Assembly (NCBI RefSeq): GCF_000210295.1
Contig: NC_026744.1
Span: 930,001-994,000, forward strand
Direction of reading: 5' to 3'
Origin: Trypanosoma brucei gambiense DAL972
Taxonomy: Eukaryota; Euglenozoa; Kinetoplastea; Trypanosomatida; Trypanosomatidae
DNA length: 64,000 bases
The position numbers and the translations under genes were made by a program. Below, piece by piece: positions 20,001-29,186 of the stretch. How positions within the stretch are numbered: position 1 is the stretch's first letter; every line of letters starts with the position of its first letter. Below the pieces are notes generated by a model that saw only the letters and a program-made list of their open reading frames with translations, searched no databases and was not told the DNA's origin.

Positions 20001-20470
20001 TTGTTTTAGTTGTGCTCGTTCGGTGTGGCCTCGCTGTCCGCTGCTGGCGCTCGCTACAGTTGTTGGGCCTATTGGCTTCTCTTGCGATTACCCTTGCTCT
20101 GACGCTCACTTACTCCTCCTTCAAAAGTGTGGGAGGCAGCTCCATTTATTGGCAGATGTTTGACTTGGCTTTAGGGCCAAAGTTCTGGTTGTATATGCTG
20201 CTCGTGCTGGGATCTCTCATAATGATTAATCTTTCCGTATTATATTTCCAGAAGAGGCGCTACCCCACGTTGCGTGATACCGCTGATGAGGAAAATAGGG
20301 TAATGTGTCGTGGGTCGTTGTTGGATGAAAACGTGTCTCAAGGGGATAAAGCGGGTTATGTGACATTTGGAGTCGAGAGCAGCCAAAGTAGCGACAGAGA
20401 AGACAAGAGTATTGACATTCAGGACATGCGAAGGAGGGAAATCGAAGTCGGGGATACGCTTCATGGGTAG
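17084..20470 (+). CDS. P4-type ATPase (phospholipid flippase)
   Basis: 1128 residues, ATG start. It carries the P-type ATPase signatures in order: the actuator motif DGETSLK, the P4-typical PISLFVTIEVCK membrane segment, phosphorylation motif DKTGT with Asp405, nucleotide-binding KGAD, and the hinge GDGANDVSMIQ. An N-terminal cytoplasmic region (NNREANEEYGYPNNFIKTSHYTALSF) and about ten membrane segments fit the family. Flippases move aminophospholipids or lysolipids to the cytosolic leaflet, usually with a Cdc50 subunit, which is not in this window. The Leishmania miltefosine transporter is a family relative, but orthology cannot be settled here. The actuator motif reads DGETS where most P4 enzymes have DGETN. 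Confidence 0.95.
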   Translation: MAEDAAPDTSHQSSNTSDEGGAKSEVIVHMNNREANEEYGYPNNFIKTSHYTALSFLPLGLIAQFMRVSNFYFLVCMCLTLIPGLSPVNPVTAILPLLFVIGVSLAKEGVEEFRRHTADRLANSVEVDVLINGVMQRVPSRDIRVGDIVRVSNGEEVRADLLCLSTSDEEDQVYIDMCNLDGETSLKNRKPHEHTASLRTPEQLQEVQVKIVTTQPDAELHSWSGCIESNGEAFAVDIGNFLCRGSVLRKTDWVWGVVVYAGVDTKMFRNLKGHPMKMSDLDRRLNVMIVTLLLFKCVVLATLAFLLVWWNRSNKEHIWYLHWYMNQYGSTVLLLRSFVTIFLLLSYFIPISLFVTIEVCKVIQAYWMVADGKMTDVVNGRLCRCRPNTSNLNEQLAMVRFIFTDKTGTLTENVMKFKQGDFQGFCLDSACGTKPTDLLDRCNPAREAAYEYFLSIALCNTVQPTEDPNAEGGISYDGTSPDEVALVSMAAEHGFRLKKRTTREMVLDIEGVEHEYRILATLEFTPERKMMSIIVRDNVSHHIVLFTKGADSSLLPRTCTNRQAQNYVQKLRGTLQDMSVCGLRTLVIGRRFLLPEEYKNWEDSYKTASRTLIDRSAALDDVCMRIEGDLWPVGATAIEDKLQQEVPETISFFLEAGVVIWMLTGDKRETAVTVAATAKLCDPQKDFIIHIDIGSFDPKSAEAIRKVDSDLSKVRRTLESGGENGSKCTIVIDGLALGVAMSEHFLTFLELSMRVNSAVCCRLTPLQKAEVVRMFQGSTGLTAIAIGDGANDVSMIQEGRVGVGIIGLEGSQAALSADYAIPRFRHLRRLCAVHGRYSLVRNSGCIMISFYKNAVLGMMMILFCFHSAFSGGTLFDGWLLTFFNILLTSIPPFFLGVFDKDLPEDALLRRPHLFTQLSHGLYFDVMTTVRWFGEALIHGTLIFYLFYLTIRNLDWSTHNISMIELGTMQIFIVVLVVLVRCGLAVRCWRSLQLLGLLASLAITLALTLTYSSFKSVGGSSIYWQMFDLALGPKFWLYMLLVLGSLIMINLSVLYFQKRRYPTLRDTADEENRVMCRGSLLDENVSQGDKAGYVTFGVESSQSSDREDKSIDIQDMRRREIEVGDTLHG

Positions 20471-20991
20471 CGTTGAACACAGTCCCTGACTCTCTTCGCT
20501 ACCCTCTATGTTATTTATTGCTTTAAATGTCGGTTGATGTTACGAATTTGCTTCTTGATGTGTCGTGGAGCCAGTTTGACTAAAGGTTTGTTGCGGGATG
20601 AATTGTGCGGTTATGCGTGTGGTGGAGAGTGGGGAAGTGGAAGGACGATCGAATTGGCAATTATCAATAGAGGGAAGTGAAAGCATGGAACTGGAAGAAT
20701 ATATAGGTGGAAACGGTTATGTACAAGAGGAAAATAAAGTTTGAAACTCCCCGTAAATGCAGGGAGCGGAAGTATGTGTAATGGAAAGAGGGGAAAAAGC
20801 TGCCGAAACATAGGCCGTAAGAAACAATGCTTGTTTTGGATCGGGTACGGGGGAAGGAGGAAACAGGTGAATTTCTTCATACCGTGAGGTGGATGTTGTT
20901 GACATTTGCTTGGAAACTATTGAGAAAAACGTTTGTGACAGCTGCCAGTTTGCGCGAGGGATGAGTAGAAGTTGCGTATGCCTGTGCAGTG

Positions 20992-21011
20992 GTGTGTGTG
21001 TGTGTGTGTGT
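20992..21011. repeat. (GT)n microsatellite
   Basis: About ten GT units downstream of the P4-ATPase gene. Confidence 0.95.
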
Positions 21012-23325
21012 ATTGGTAGGGAGGAGGGTTGTAACGAAAAGGAAATAAAAAGTGCTGTGAAGCGCTGTAACTGTAAACTTACATGCGTGTATTTGCATTC
21101 CAATTGCCTGGTGCTTCGTCAAGGCGGCGGTTGCCCTGTTAGTCACGCGCATTTTTCACTTGGACGCTTCCTTCGTTTCCCCTGCTGTTGTGCCTCTTCT
21201 GCATTTCGAGGGTGCCGTTTTCCCTTCCATTTGAGGAAAGGTCGGAAACCATAACATTGAATAATGAGGGAGACAAACATGACTGCCAAGCACACACGTG
21301 CATACACATACGGCTTTCCATCCATGTTTCTCGCACCTCTTTTTCTTTGTAACGGTAGTTTTTTCTTTTTATTTTTCATTGCCCTTCTCCTCTTGTTTAT
21401 GTCCACTATTATAATATTCAGTGTGAAGGTTTGCCGCATTGATTAATGCGCTGTCAACATAACCAACCACATACTGCTATGTCCCACTTTAGCGTGGGCA
21501 TCTTTCTTTGCCTGTGTTCCGGCTCTTTCCCTACTTTTCGTTTATTGGGTTTACAATTGTGTATTTGTGAAACTCCCCGTCCCCTCCCCTATACGCGAAA
21601 TTAAAGGGGGAGGGAAAGCCCCAACGTGTGCGTTAAGTTCCTCCGTGTTGTTGAGGGTCAGTTGTTGAAAATTTGAGCTCAGCAGATGTATTTTTTTTTT
21701 GGTTTGGTTTCTTCATTATTTTGCTGCAGAAGTTCCTCTTGTCTAGATCCAAGGTGACATGCTTAGAAGGAGAAGCATCCATCAAAACGAGGACTAAGAA
21801 AGTGGAAAGAGGCGGTGGCAGTTGTCCTTTTGTCTTTTGTCTTTTTTTTTTAATGGGGGAGGTGGGGGTTATTTCCTCAGGAACGCCGTATGGTGAGAAA
21901 GTAAAGTGAAAAAAAGAAAGAGGGATGTAATTCGTTCCCTGCATATTGTATATTATCAAGCACATTGGATCCCTCCGCTGTTGTTCTCGGCAACGTTTGC
22001 GTTCATGTTTGGAAACCCCCACCCGTGTATGCAAAATACAAAATTTTATATTTATGCTACCAAACTTGTTTTCCATGTTGTCTTCTTCCAGACTATTGGT
22101 TATGGTTTTGGTTATTAGGTTGAAGCTTTTGTGTGTGTGTGTGTGTTTTCTCGTACCCTTGTGACGACTTAAAAGTTTTCCACTTCGCGTTACTTTGAGA
22201 GCAGAGAGATGGATTTTAGGGCGGTTGAAGGAAAAAAAAATGGGCAGCGGTCCGTTATTAATCGACAGTGGGAGTAAAACCTGGTGTTTTCTTGCGGTGC
22301 ATGTTTTGCCCGGTTCCCGTTCCCGTAACGCAGTTTTGCAATCTGGTTTTATTCTTAAACCTCGAATCCTTTCTTCTTGTTGTTATTGTTGTTGTTGTTT
22401 TTTCTACTTACTTGTTTTACTTTTACTTCATGCTCTTTACCTCTCTTGCTTGGTGGTCGCCGATCCCTCCCTTTTTCTTTTGTTTTTGCTTTACCTTGGT
22501 TGTAGGTTTGGTCACTTAACTCCCTAATAGAGGTTCATTTTCCCTTTTCTTTTTCTTACGTTTTTCTCTTTCCATAAAATGTTTTTGTTCCTTTTACGAT
22601 CATTTTTGATGTTTTTTCACTACTCCCTAACCTCTATAAAACATAAATAGGCTTTATCAAATGAGAAACCATTTGCTTTTGTTATCTCTTGCTGATAAGT
22701 GACAATCTGCGGGGTGCGCACAGGATAGAAGTGGATACGTCAGATGGGCGCATATGTGTGTGATACTTGAAATAAGAACCCTGTGAGTTATTGTTTCCCT
22801 CACTCCGTCCTGTTGTAGAAGGAAAAAAATGAAAAGGGGATACTCCTCTTCTGTGTGTGGTGTTTTCTTTTTTTTTTTTCATCTTGCTTTTCTTTTCTTT
22901 TTTCTTTTCTTCAATTGGTCGAATGTGCTTAGACGATCTGCTGATGTTGCTGTTGTGGTTCCTCCCTCCCTCCCTGTCGTTCCTCTTTTTTTTTTTTAGT
23001 TGCTGTGCCCCTCCCTCTCAATAGTGGTATTGTTTCTACTTTGTACTAAATTGTGCGCAGCATATGGGCACGACACATGTACGGATACTGAATATACTTA
23101 TGCCCTGCGGTGAGGTTATGATGTATTACATGTTTTGAAAATATACACACCTCGTGTAATATATGTGTGACCTCTTACGATGTGATTGAGAAGAGACAAG
23201 CTCATATTTGACCGTGCGCATGCGCGTTTTGTTGCTCATCAATATCATTTGCATCGACTTGTGCGGAAATATCTCACCTTATATGCTTGTGCCTCTTTTT
23301 CCTTTCTCCCAATTTCTCAATTGTG

Positions 23326-23327
23326 AG
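23326..23327 (+). promoter_or_regulatory. Candidate SL acceptor for the DRC11 gene
   Basis: The first AG after the pyrimidine stretch at about 23290-23320, giving a 5' UTR near 196 nt. Confidence 0.5.
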
Positions 23328-23523
23328 TATTTTTTATGGCAAGTACTGGTGCCACCATATAAGGAACCATCGAGTACGCTGACGTCAGCGTGTGAAAGAT
23401 AGGGGAAATAGACAAGATATTTAGAACGAAAGAAAAAAAAGGGAGAGAAGCAGAAAAAAAATCTGAAGGTCGGGGTTCGCAGGTGTTCGTGTCACCTGAA
23501 AGTTTCACCGCGTTGTTGGAGAT

Positions 23524-26253
23524 ATGTCTTCGTTGACATGTGAGGAGCTCTACAGACGAGCTTTGGACGATCTGACGGCAATATGGAGGGAAGATGTGAA
23601 TGTTTCCAAGATGAAGGTGATGCCTACTGGAAGGCAGCGTTATGACCAACTTCTGCTCTGTTGGGCCTCGCTTTACGTTCAGTACCTGCGGACGGGGCGG
23701 CGGCTGGTGATCGTTCACGACGCACAGTTACAACCACAGAAGAGGTACGACGTGCGCACAGTACTTGATGCATGTATGGCTCGAATGCTAGAACTTCGGG
23801 CTTTGTTATCCACAAACTGTGGTGAGTTTGTCAAACTTGATGAGTGTATTTTAGACTTGAAAATGACGCCGGATGAACTCGAAGTGCCTATCCCCCGTTA
23901 CTTTGTGGAAGACAATGCTTCAGTTATGCAGGAGAGGCGGCGGCAGATCGCTTCGCTTCAACAGTACTACAAGGAAACGGAGCCGGACGCTCCCGTTACA
24001 AAGGCGCTAACAGCATCGAGTGTTCCCCCTCAGAAAAAAAGTACTGAAGCTGCGGCAGGGAATGTCATGTCGATGGATGAGGCCCTTATGCTACTAAAGA
24101 TTAATGAACGTGGGCGGCAAGCGCGAGAACGGGCCAAATTTCAACTTTCCATGTACGCCCAGAAGCGGCACTCGGTGGAGCTTGCCAGTGTTTACAATCA
24201 CCCGACGGGGAGGGAAAGAGCCGCTACAGTTCTGCAAAGTGCTGTGCAAGCTTACCTGACCCGAAAGCACATCTTTTCTGACCACCAGGAGGAACTCCAA
24301 CTTCTTGGAATGGCTCCCTCCGCTGATAGCACAAACAGGGAGGAAGCGGTACAGGCAGAGGCCCGTCTAGATGAGCAGAAGGCACGGCAACGTATGAACG
24401 AGGCGAACTTCAGGCAGAAGACCTTAGAGATCGAGAGCCGCATCAAGACGGAGGAGGGACCAAGGACAATGGAGTTGATGCTGAACGAAGCACTTACTCG
24501 TATGGCTTACGCTCGGATGGAAGGCAAGGATGACCAGGGAATGCTGCAAGCTGCAGATGTAAGCGGCAGCCGCAGACTCGCAGATTCTTCTAACCAAGCT
24601 GGAAGTTTGGCTCCCATCGTTACTGACTCGTTCCGGTCCCCGGCGCCTAATATATCTGGTACATTCCCCTCTGCCGGAGGCACGGGAAACGATGCTCGCA
24701 ATGCCATGCGAAGAACTGGAAGTGTCTCAGCTCGACGGAGGGGCGAGGAGGATGAAACCGTTCCCGCCATGCCTCCTAGTGTTCTGTGGGAAACCATCAG
24801 GGCTGAGGACGAGCGCTACAGCTCATTGTGGAAACCTCGGTTTGAACAAACATATGTTAGAGAGGTGGATTTAGACCAATCTGCGGACCTGGTCCTGCTT
24901 CGACAGCAACTACTGGAAGGGCCTCGTGGAGTCATGGAAGAACTGCGACATGTTGTTGACGAACTTATCTTGATGGAGGTGGAAAATCTGAAGAAGCGCC
25001 TGGAGCAGGAGCGACGCAGTGGCAAAAGGAAGGGAGCAAAGAAAAAGAAAGGTCCCCGAAAGCCACGCGCACCAAAGTTGAAGGATCCGACGAAGGGCTC
25101 AACGGTAGAAACACTCATGAATACTGCAGTGCACCAGAATGTATTGAAATTACCTGATTCGGAGGTAGTCTTGAGTGGTTACTTGGGGTGTGTTGCTGTG
25201 CACGAGTCTCCACTAGACGCTCTACTCCGCGCTCAGAAACCGGACGACGACATGAGGAAGAAGTGGCAGAGAATCCTCAACAACTGGGATGCTAACGTGG
25301 AGAAAGTAATGAAAATGAAGAAAGATGCTTTTCAAAAGGTCTTCGACAAATACCTACAGCAGTCTACATGGCTTGCTGAGCCCACAGCGGCTCACGTCCG
25401 GCAGTCGGTAACTGAGTATGCGATACTACCACTTGGCTCCCAGGTTATCCATGATTTAGCGCCTAGTAGTAAAACGTTGCTACTCTACGGTTTCCATGGG
25501 ACTGGAAAGACCCACCTGGTGCACGCCGTTTGTAACCATAGCGGCGCGAACTTCTTTGATTTGTCACCAGCTAACTTTGAGACAGAGACGGGTTTAGCGG
25601 GTATCATTCAAACCGTATTTTACCTCGCGAAGGTGATGGCTCCGTCAGTCATTTACATTGACAACGTCGAAAAGCTGTTTTTGCGTAAAAAGAGAAAAGG
25701 ACCAAAGGATCCACTTATGAAACGCGGCAGAAAAATGAAGAAAGAGGTACTTAAGGGCATTGCTAGCATTTCGCCAACTGATCGGGTTATAGTCATCGGT
25801 TGTACTTGTGCACCATACGATGCGGAGTTTAATGCAATGGTAAACAATTTTGCCCACATGGTGTACTGTGGTTGTCCAGACTATGCCTCACGTGTTGTTG
25901 TTCTGCAGGAATTAGCGGGTAGTCACACTGGTGATGTCTGGTCACTCAAGCCGGAGCACTATCACGAGTTGGCGCTCCTTACAGAAGGATTCACATGCGG
26001 CGATATAAGTGCAGTGTTTGAGGAAGTGCTCACCAAACGCCGCCTAAGGCGCATAGAACAGAGGCCACTTACGGCTGACGACTTTCTTTCCGCCGTTGCT
26101 CGTGCGAAACCGCCATCTGTAGAAGATCGAGCGCTGATGAAAGAATTTACTGCGCGTCTTCCATTACATTTACGTCGTGTTAACCCCATTGCAGATATCC
26201 CTCTGCCAGAGAAGGAAACAGCGGCTAAGAAGAGACCCAAGAAGAAGGAATAA
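23524..26253 (+). CDS. DRC11: IQ and AAA domain protein of the DRC11/IQCA1 type (nexin-dynein regulatory complex)
   Basis: 909 residues, ATG start. An N-terminal helical region with TGRQRYDQLLLCWASLYVQYL is typical of IQCA1. An IQ motif lies at about 233-250 (AATVLQSAVQAYLTRK). A Lys-rich patch (KRKGAKKKKGPRKPR) and a second helical part lead to an AAA ATPase domain with Walker A GFHGTGKT at residues 656-663, a Walker B-like strand VIYIDNVEKLF, and a sensor strand RVIVIGCTCAPYDAEF. The Walker B acidic pair is Asp-Asn rather than Asp-Glu, so ATP may be bound but hydrolysed poorly. The protein ends with a Lys-rich tail. DRC11 is part of the N-DRC that links outer doublets and controls dynein activity in motile flagella. 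The family call is strong; flagellar placement is inferred from it. Confidence 0.9.
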   Translation: MSSLTCEELYRRALDDLTAIWREDVNVSKMKVMPTGRQRYDQLLLCWASLYVQYLRTGRRLVIVHDAQLQPQKRYDVRTVLDACMARMLELRALLSTNCGEFVKLDECILDLKMTPDELEVPIPRYFVEDNASVMQERRRQIASLQQYYKETEPDAPVTKALTASSVPPQKKSTEAAAGNVMSMDEALMLLKINERGRQARERAKFQLSMYAQKRHSVELASVYNHPTGRERAATVLQSAVQAYLTRKHIFSDHQEELQLLGMAPSADSTNREEAVQAEARLDEQKARQRMNEANFRQKTLEIESRIKTEEGPRTMELMLNEALTRMAYARMEGKDDQGMLQAADVSGSRRLADSSNQAGSLAPIVTDSFRSPAPNISGTFPSAGGTGNDARNAMRRTGSVSARRRGEEDETVPAMPPSVLWETIRAEDERYSSLWKPRFEQTYVREVDLDQSADLVLLRQQLLEGPRGVMEELRHVVDELILMEVENLKKRLEQERRSGKRKGAKKKKGPRKPRAPKLKDPTKGSTVETLMNTAVHQNVLKLPDSEVVLSGYLGCVAVHESPLDALLRAQKPDDDMRKKWQRILNNWDANVEKVMKMKKDAFQKVFDKYLQQSTWLAEPTAAHVRQSVTEYAILPLGSQVIHDLAPSSKTLLLYGFHGTGKTHLVHAVCNHSGANFFDLSPANFETETGLAGIIQTVFYLAKVMAPSVIYIDNVEKLFLRKKRKGPKDPLMKRGRKMKKEVLKGIASISPTDRVIVIGCTCAPYDAEFNAMVNNFAHMVYCGCPDYASRVVVLQELAGSHTGDVWSLKPEHYHELALLTEGFTCGDISAVFEEVLTKRRLRRIEQRPLTADDFLSAVARAKPPSVEDRALMKEFTARLPLHLRRVNPIADIPLPEKETAAKKRPKKKE

Positions 26254-26847
26254 AGCCCGGAATGTGCCTCACATTTGGAAGCAGAAAGTTCTTTGTGTTT
26301 GGGATTGCGGGGGTCGAAGAAAGTGGGGGGAGAGGGAAAACGAAAAAAAAGTCACATGACTCTGTGGGAATTAGAAGCGGTTTTGTAACGTCGACGACGT
26401 GAGGGAGCGGCGCGCATATTGCTCACTCATGTACATTATGAAAGAGGATAAATAGTTGTCTCACCTGGATGTATGAAGCATGTGCCACCTTCCCTTCTCC
26501 TATACCGAGGTGACTTTCTCTGTTTCTTGTATGTTTTTGCACATCAACAGTGCGTCTATGTACGTAAACACACTCATTGAGGAAGAGAGGGGGAGGGGGA
26601 GGGGGCGGGCTAAATCGTTGTTTTTTAGTGCCACATCCCCGTTGTACAGGTGCGAAGCGTTCCTACGCCAACGGTGGTCTAAACACTCACCCTGGATTCT
26701 TGAAGAGCTTCAAATTATTCTATTCCATCTGGTCCGTGCTTTGATAACCGTGAAATCGATGACACTTCGCTTTTTTTTCTTTTCTTTTCTTCCTTTTTTC
26801 ACGGGAGCACGGAGTAGTCTCAAGGCACATCCGACACAGTTGCAGGT
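26254..26847. other. Spacer before the PIN-domain gene
   Basis: No gene seen. A 35-base near-pure pyrimidine tract at 26767-26800 precedes the next gene. Confidence 0.75.
26806..26807 (+). promoter_or_regulatory. SL acceptor for the PIN-domain gene
   Basis: First AG after the pyrimidine tract at 26767-26800, giving a 40-nt 5' UTR. A TTGCAG ending at 26845 is an alternative only two bases from the ATG. Confidence 0.55.
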
Positions 26848-27411
26848 ATGCTCAACATCACCAGACTGCGCAACCTTCCGGAAGACCTCTTCGAAGTCGA
26901 CCGGCGTCAAAAGAATGGTTCCAATCAAAGTAGCAAAGGTTGGCCTCAACATAAGGAGCTGATCTTCGACTTCACGTCACTAGTGCGAGCATACAATCAG
27001 AACAAATTTGAGCACTTAACAGATACCTTTAACAACAACAGGATTCTCATTTCTGAGCTCGTCTTACATCAGTTAGATGAAAAAAACAAGGTTGTGCGAT
27101 CTACAGATGCTGCGAATGCCCAAGAGGATGACTTCCATCCCGTTCGGCTGCGTGATTTAATAAATTTTCTCGTTACCAATATGACCGAAAGTTGGCTTGA
27201 GTTCCAGAGGAAGGGCACTCAGGAGGACAAGCAGTTTACTCAACTCCGTTGCTTGAATGAAAAGGTCGATACCCCACTGCGGCTGATAAGTTATGCGCTT
27301 TATAAAAAGAGGCAAGGAAAGGATGTTTTACTCGTTACTTCCGACTCAGGGCTCAAATGTGAGGCGGGGCTGAACTCCATTGATAGCCAAAGTATTGAAA
27401 ACATTGGGTAG
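26848..27411 (+). CDS. Small PIN-domain protein, putative ribonuclease
   Basis: 187 residues, ATG start. The chain fits a PIN fold: a first strand ELIFDFTSLV with Asp41, a second element NRILISELVLHQLDEKNK with Glu70 and Asp77, helices, then the strand DVLLVTSDSGLKCEA with the (S/T)xD signature at Asp166. These acidic residues are placed as in active PIN nucleases such as the SMG6 C-terminal domain, so catalysis is plausible. The protein is close to a bare PIN domain with a ~35-residue lead. The substrate is unknown; PIN proteins act in rRNA maturation, mRNA decay or as toxin nucleases, and in a trypanosome nucleus or cytoplasm the first two are more likely. The assignment rests on motif spacing by eye. 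Confidence 0.65.
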   Translation: MLNITRLRNLPEDLFEVDRRQKNGSNQSSKGWPQHKELIFDFTSLVRAYNQNKFEHLTDTFNNNRILISELVLHQLDEKNKVVRSTDAANAQEDDFHPVRLRDLINFLVTNMTESWLEFQRKGTQEDKQFTQLRCLNEKVDTPLRLISYALYKKRQGKDVLLVTSDSGLKCEAGLNSIDSQSIENIG

Positions 27412-27670
27412 TTGCGTACTTAACAATACTTTGCGGGACAGATATCGCGCTCTTATGACTTCGTGAATCGGGGCAAAAGAAAAAAAGGATTGTTTCATGG
27501 TAGGTGTTGGTTCACTTATACATTAAAAGAATGTGCCACTGCAATTTGTTAAAGGTCAGTTCCACAAGTATCATCTACCAGATTGCGCTAAATATGCTTG
27601 TTGAAGGAATAACATGTCATTCCTTCATCCTGTCTCCTCGGTATTAATTCACTTATCCCCATGTGTTTTC

Positions 27671-27672
27671 AG
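27671..27672 (+). promoter_or_regulatory. Good-looking SL acceptor without an annotated gene
   Basis: A pyrimidine-rich run from 27620 (TTCCTTCATCCTGTCTCC) ends in GTTTTCAG. The next ATG is at 27688, 15 bases downstream. Confidence 0.4.
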
Positions 27673-27687
27673 TGGTTGGAGGGCCCG

Positions 27688-27816
27688 ATGGCGCATGTGC
27701 TGGCATCCCTCCGTCGTGGCCACTCGGATGGTGTCTGCTACCGGTACCGTTGGGGCGATTTAACAAAGTTCCGTGTGGCGACTGCGCTCAGGCGCTTGGG
27801 AGGTGACTGTGTGTAA
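27688..27816 (+). CDS. Candidate micro-ORF (42 codons), unknown
   Basis: Starts at the first ATG after a good acceptor and ends in TAA. The peptide is basic (seven Arg, one Lys) with balanced composition (MAHVLASLRRGHSDG..., RWGDLTKFRVATALRRLGG), quite unlike the Phe/Ser/Lys noise of other spacer frames. No family is recognised. It could be a short genuine gene, the N-terminal fragment of a frameshifted pseudogene continuing in other frames to about 28660, or chance. Confidence 0.25.
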   Translation: MAHVLASLRRGHSDGVCYRYRWGDLTKFRVATALRRLGGDCV

Positions 27817-28385
27817 ATACGGAAATGACGGTGAACCCTTCAACAACGCTGGTGGTTTCCACGCTTGCTCTGAAGGGTCCTACGGAAGGCAACCACGTTT
27901 CCAGGACACCGTTCTATACACGTGCAGACTGGCGAAACTTTCTGCGGAATCATTCTAAATGTTTGTGGCATGTTTTGCTTTGCAGATACCTTTTGTTGTA
28001 CAAAAAAGGTGTCTTCTTCCTCTTGAGGAGGGAGAGGGAGGAGCAACTGACCTTTGACTTCATTTTGAATCAAAACGCGGATAAGCAAGTGTGAGTTGCC
28101 GGTCCCGTGGCTAGCAGATGCACAGTAGCATATAACTGCGCTTTAAGGAGTCACTCTATACCTCTTCAAGCTGCACAAGCGCGAGAATTAGTGGTATCTA
28201 CATTGTGCTGTTTCATGTGAAATTTCTGGAGTTTACTTCACCGTCCCGCAAAACTACGGACTGAGAGCAAGTGCGTGATACTGAAGGCAAGAAACAAACT
28301 GCTGAGGGCGGAAACCCCTAGTTTTTTTCCCGATCGACCTTCCCTGTTAGCGAAGGAGTGCAACCATCTTTACCGGTTGTCGTAG

Positions 28386-28663
28386 GAAATTAGTGGAAAC
28401 ATCGACTGTACACAACCTTTTCACATTGTTACGGGTATTGTTGGGGCGATTCGGCTGTCGATGAGCGAAGAGGAATGGCGGGCAGCGAGTGCTCGTTCAC
28501 ACCACCTCTGTGCCATTGAGTTTCCTATAGGAACCACGGCGTGAAGCATTCTGCCTTCTTCGGGTTTATAAGCTGTTACGACTGTTGCGGTGGGGTCCAC
28601 GGCACCGCATGTCTCACTTGCCTTTACGAACGAGTTGAACAGATGCTACTTTCTTCGTCGTAA
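28386..28663 (+). pseudogene. Possible decayed coding sequence, two overlapping open frames
   Basis: One frame is open from 28386 to 28544 (52 codons, contains MSEEEWRAASARSHH at 28461). A second, shifted frame is open from 28520 to 28663 and is rich in Cys, Gly and Phe. Their overlap at 28520-28544 is where a frameshift could have split one gene. No family is recognised, so this is a weak call. Confidence 0.15.
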
Positions 28664-29131
28664 ACACGTGGTGTGCTGGACCGAAAGAAGAATGTAGGCG
28701 CATGCCTACCGATAGGTCACTCAGTGGCACGCTAATTAAAGTAAATTCTCTGAGAAGCCTGTGGACTGGTGAAATATCTCTGCTTGGGAAGAAGAGAATG
28801 ACCGGGGCCTCCAACTCTGGTAGTTTTTCCACCACTGCGTGGACGGCTGAAAGAGTCGGTAATGCGCAATGTCTTCGTGTGCTTCCTCACTCACGTTACA
28901 CATGCGTATGTGGTTCAGCATGGGGTTATAGTTTTGTTGCAGTTTTATTCTTTCTTTCTTGGTCTTATTGACGCCTACATAAGATCTAACTGGAAAATAT
29001 GCACTGGGCATTACGCTGCAGTTCCTGCGCATGTATTTACATGTACCTTGCTACATGCCTCGCGTTAATTTTTCCCCTTTAATTCTGTCTCAATTATCTC
29101 CTTTAATGTCATTTGTATATAACGTGGTGCT

Positions 29132-29133
29132 AG
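29132..29133 (+). promoter_or_regulatory. Candidate SL acceptor for RanBP1
   Basis: The AG in GCTAGG is the first one after the pyrimidine-rich stretch at 29068-29105 and would give a 53-nt 5' UTR. Confidence 0.45.
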
Positions 29134-29186
29134 GAGTAGTTCCCAGATTTGTCGGATACAACAGTACCACCAGGTGATCAAGATCA

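Larger units (their letters stand above)
20471..23523. other. 3-kb spacer before the DRC11 gene
   Basis: No convincing gene. Contains GT runs at 20992-21011 and 22131-22146, several T-tracts and GTT-rich segments. A 95-codon ATG frame at 22240-22527 has hydrophobic Leu/Cys-rich content coming mostly from GTT and CTT repeats and is unlikely to be real. Pyrimidines at 23290-23320 with AG at 23326-23327 are the likely acceptor for the next gene. Confidence 0.65.
27412..29186. other. 1.8-kb spacer with coding-like composition
   Basis: Unlike the other long spacers this one has almost no homopolymers longer than seven bases and no microsatellite between about 27640 and 28940. Several open frames overlap (27688-27816, 27825-28094, 28386-28544, 28520-28663). 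It may contain a decayed gene, a very small gene or a non-coding RNA. Pyrimidines at 29068-29080 lead to the RanBP1 acceptor. Confidence 0.5.

Noticed and set aside
22240..22527. 95-codon ATG frame with hydrophobic segments
   Set aside because: Its hydrophobic part is a translation of GTT/CTT repeats; the ATG lies behind an A-run and another out-of-frame ATG.
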